Shown here in pieces: positions 62,990-64,000 of a stretch of 64,000 nucleotides of DNA. The stretch spans positions 496,001 to 560,000 of the forward strand of contig NZ_JACHCM010000002.1 in assembly GCF_014200755.1 (NCBI RefSeq), given 5' to 3'. A program made the translations under genes and the position numbers. The notes below the pieces were generated by a model. It worked only from the letters and a program-made list of their open reading frames with translations, made no database searches and was not told the origin of the DNA. The stretch is from Rhodanobacter sp. ANJX3. Its GTDB lineage: Bacteria > Pseudomonadota > Gammaproteobacteria > Xanthomonadales > Rhodanobacteraceae. How positions within the stretch are numbered: position 1 is the first letter of the stretch; the number at the start of each line of letters is the position of its first letter.

Positions 62990-64000
62990 ATGCCTGGTCT
63001 GAATACACACGATCTCGATTCACTTGCTGGCGCCACGTACTTCGTTGTCGGGCGCGGTACCGAAGGCGGCCCTTCTTCGTACCATCTTTCCATTACGGGC
63101 ATTACCGCAGGCACCTCCGATCCCCAATGGGGTAACGCCGATAAAATCGTGGCGGACAGTGGCTATTCGCTCGGCACCATCCAGGTTGATCTGGGCAAGC
63201 GCGGAACGTGGGCGCTGGGGTCGACAGACGGTGCCGCACCCAAAGCGGGCGAGACCACTTATGTGGACGGCGTCATTCAGCAGTCCAGCCAGTATGCGAA
63301 AGACCACGATCTGAAGTTTGCGCACGACATGGCGAAGCTTCGCACCGACCTGTTGACACACGGCAACGGCGAGCATGGTCGAACCACCCTCACCTTCATC
63401 GACAGAGACACACGCAACAGCATCGACGCGTGGGCATCGTCTCAAGACGGTCAGAAGTGGATTCACAAAAACATCGACTATCCGCAGATTAAGCAGGCGA
63501 CGCGGTCGGCGGTGAACATGCTGGACACTTACGGAAAGAATATTCCTGAAGATCGCCGTCTCGAGACTGTCGCCATTCTGGCGAAGACGGAGAATCAGAT
63601 CCCGTCGCAGATGACGAAGTTCGAAAAAGTGCTTAAAGACGGCGGAAACTATGACGACGTATTGGCCACAGCCAACCAGATCAAGGGCAAATACGCTTAC
63701 TACGATGGGCCGAAGGCTGCCGCTCTGGCCGAGCAGTATAAGAACGCTTATAAAAACCCAGAGATGGCGGCCGCTCTCGACCGTGCGCATGCCAAGGTTG
63801 GCGATACGAATTTCGATCCCTCGACATCCGCAAAAGATCCGGACATCAAGGAAGCCTTGAAGGCTATCGGCCAAGGCGAGCGTACCCACACGCCGCATAG
63901 TCACAACAGTTCTCTACACCAGGGCTCTCACGGCAAAGAAGTGACCGAACTGCAGACGGGTCTGGTCAAGCTGGGGTACACCGACACCCATGGTCACTCA
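62990..64000 (+). CDS. Probable peptidoglycan-degrading effector (3' end off window)
   Basis: At least 337 residues, open to the right edge, no signal peptide. The N-terminal domain starts LNTHDLDSLAGATYFVVGRG TEGGPSSYHLSITG and contains SGYSLGTIQVDLGKRG; I cannot name it, but the neighbouring LprI gene suggests a muramidase. From about residue 305 the text LHQGSHGKEVTELQTGLVKL GYTDTHG begins a peptidoglycan-binding (PG_binding_1) domain. X-Tfe toxins with this architecture end in XVIPCD; whether this one does lies beyond 64000. The pairing with an LprI immunity gene supports an X-T4SS effector role. Confidence 0.8.
   Translation, partial: MPGLNTHDLDSLAGATYFVVGRGTEGGPSSYHLSITGITAGTSDPQWGNADKIVADSGYSLGTIQVDLGKRGTWALGSTDGAAPKAGETTYVDGVIQQSSQYAKDHDLKFAHDMAKLRTDLLTHGNGEHGRTTLTFIDRDTRNSIDAWASSQDGQKWIHKNIDYPQIKQATRSAVNMLDTYGKNIPEDRRLETVAILAKTENQIPSQMTKFEKVLKDGGNYDDVLATANQIKGKYAYYDGPKAAALAEQYKNAYKNPEMAAALDRAHAKVGDTNFDPSTSAKDPDIKEALKAIGQGERTHTPHSHNSSLHQGSHGKEVTELQTGLVKLGYTDTHGHS

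Noticed and set aside
1..64000. CRISPR arrays, tRNA and rRNA genes
   Set aside because: No regularly spaced direct repeats of CRISPR type and no recognisable tRNA or rRNA segments were seen by eye.

Overview
The window looks like a chromosomal segment of a high-GC gammaproteobacterium of the order Xanthomonadales, most likely Rhodanobacteraceae (Dyella/Luteibacter/Frateuria-like). This is inferred from an effector carrying the Xanthomonadales VirD4-interacting domain (XVIPCD), an alpha-amino acid ester hydrolase of the Xanthomonas type, and small XRE/membrane-protein modules. I could run no database search. No tRNA, rRNA or CRISPR array was recognised.

Layout. 1-5 kb: a divergent HxlR regulator/Old Yellow Enzyme pair sharing a palindromic operator, then a secreted GH31 glycosidase. 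5-6.4 kb: a decayed Na+/H+ antiporter and non-coding DNA. 6.4-17 kb: a secreted protein, a TPR membrane protein, a FecR - OmpA-lipoprotein - CHASE2/HD-GYP operon, an MtfA-like peptidase, an integral membrane protein and a secreted alpha-amino acid ester hydrolase. 17.1-22 kb: the first of two paralogous membrane-protein/XRE modules, a proline-rich TonB-like protein and a membrane diguanylate cyclase. 22-24.4 kb: a degenerate FAD monooxygenase and over 1 kb of gene-poor DNA. 24.4-33.7 kb: a coherent surface locus with a DUF6916-like protein, a GNAT acetyltransferase, three tandem phage-tail-collar proteins and a divergent 2145-residue autotransporter with about 15 putative-Ig repeats. 34-44 kb: a HEPN-like gene, a LysR/SDR pair, a type IV secretion lipase effector with its lipoprotein immunity gene, a TetR/FAD-monooxygenase pair with a palindromic operator, a membrane protein and dispersed REP-like repeats. 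44.4-50.9 kb: an amidohydrolase lipoprotein, the second membrane-protein/XRE module, two unknown overlapping genes, a second HEPN-like gene and a REP-associated transposase with 14-bp inverted termini. 51-55.3 kb: an AT-richer locus with a zincin-tipped beta-solenoid repeat protein and a signal-anchored partner. 55.5-64 kb: an RDD protein, an MFS transporter/LysR pair, an FtsK-type translocase with a minimal membrane anchor, a PhnA-like protein, and at the right edge a LprI-like inhibitor followed by a probable peptidoglycan-targeting effector cut by the window end.

How it fits together. Core-like blocks (c-di-GMP signalling, secreted hydrolases, FtsK) alternate with AT-richer accessory islands. 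The islands carry contact-dependent weapons (two effector/immunity pairs for an antibacterial type IV secretion system whose machinery is outside the window), surface display (tail-collar and autotransporter locus), a possible secreted metalloprotease, two HEPN-domain candidates and REP elements that probably belong to the RAYT family. The best candidates for undescribed biology are the tail-collar/DUF6916/GNAT/giant-autotransporter locus, the zincin/beta-solenoid locus with its partner, and the duplicated membrane-protein/XRE module.
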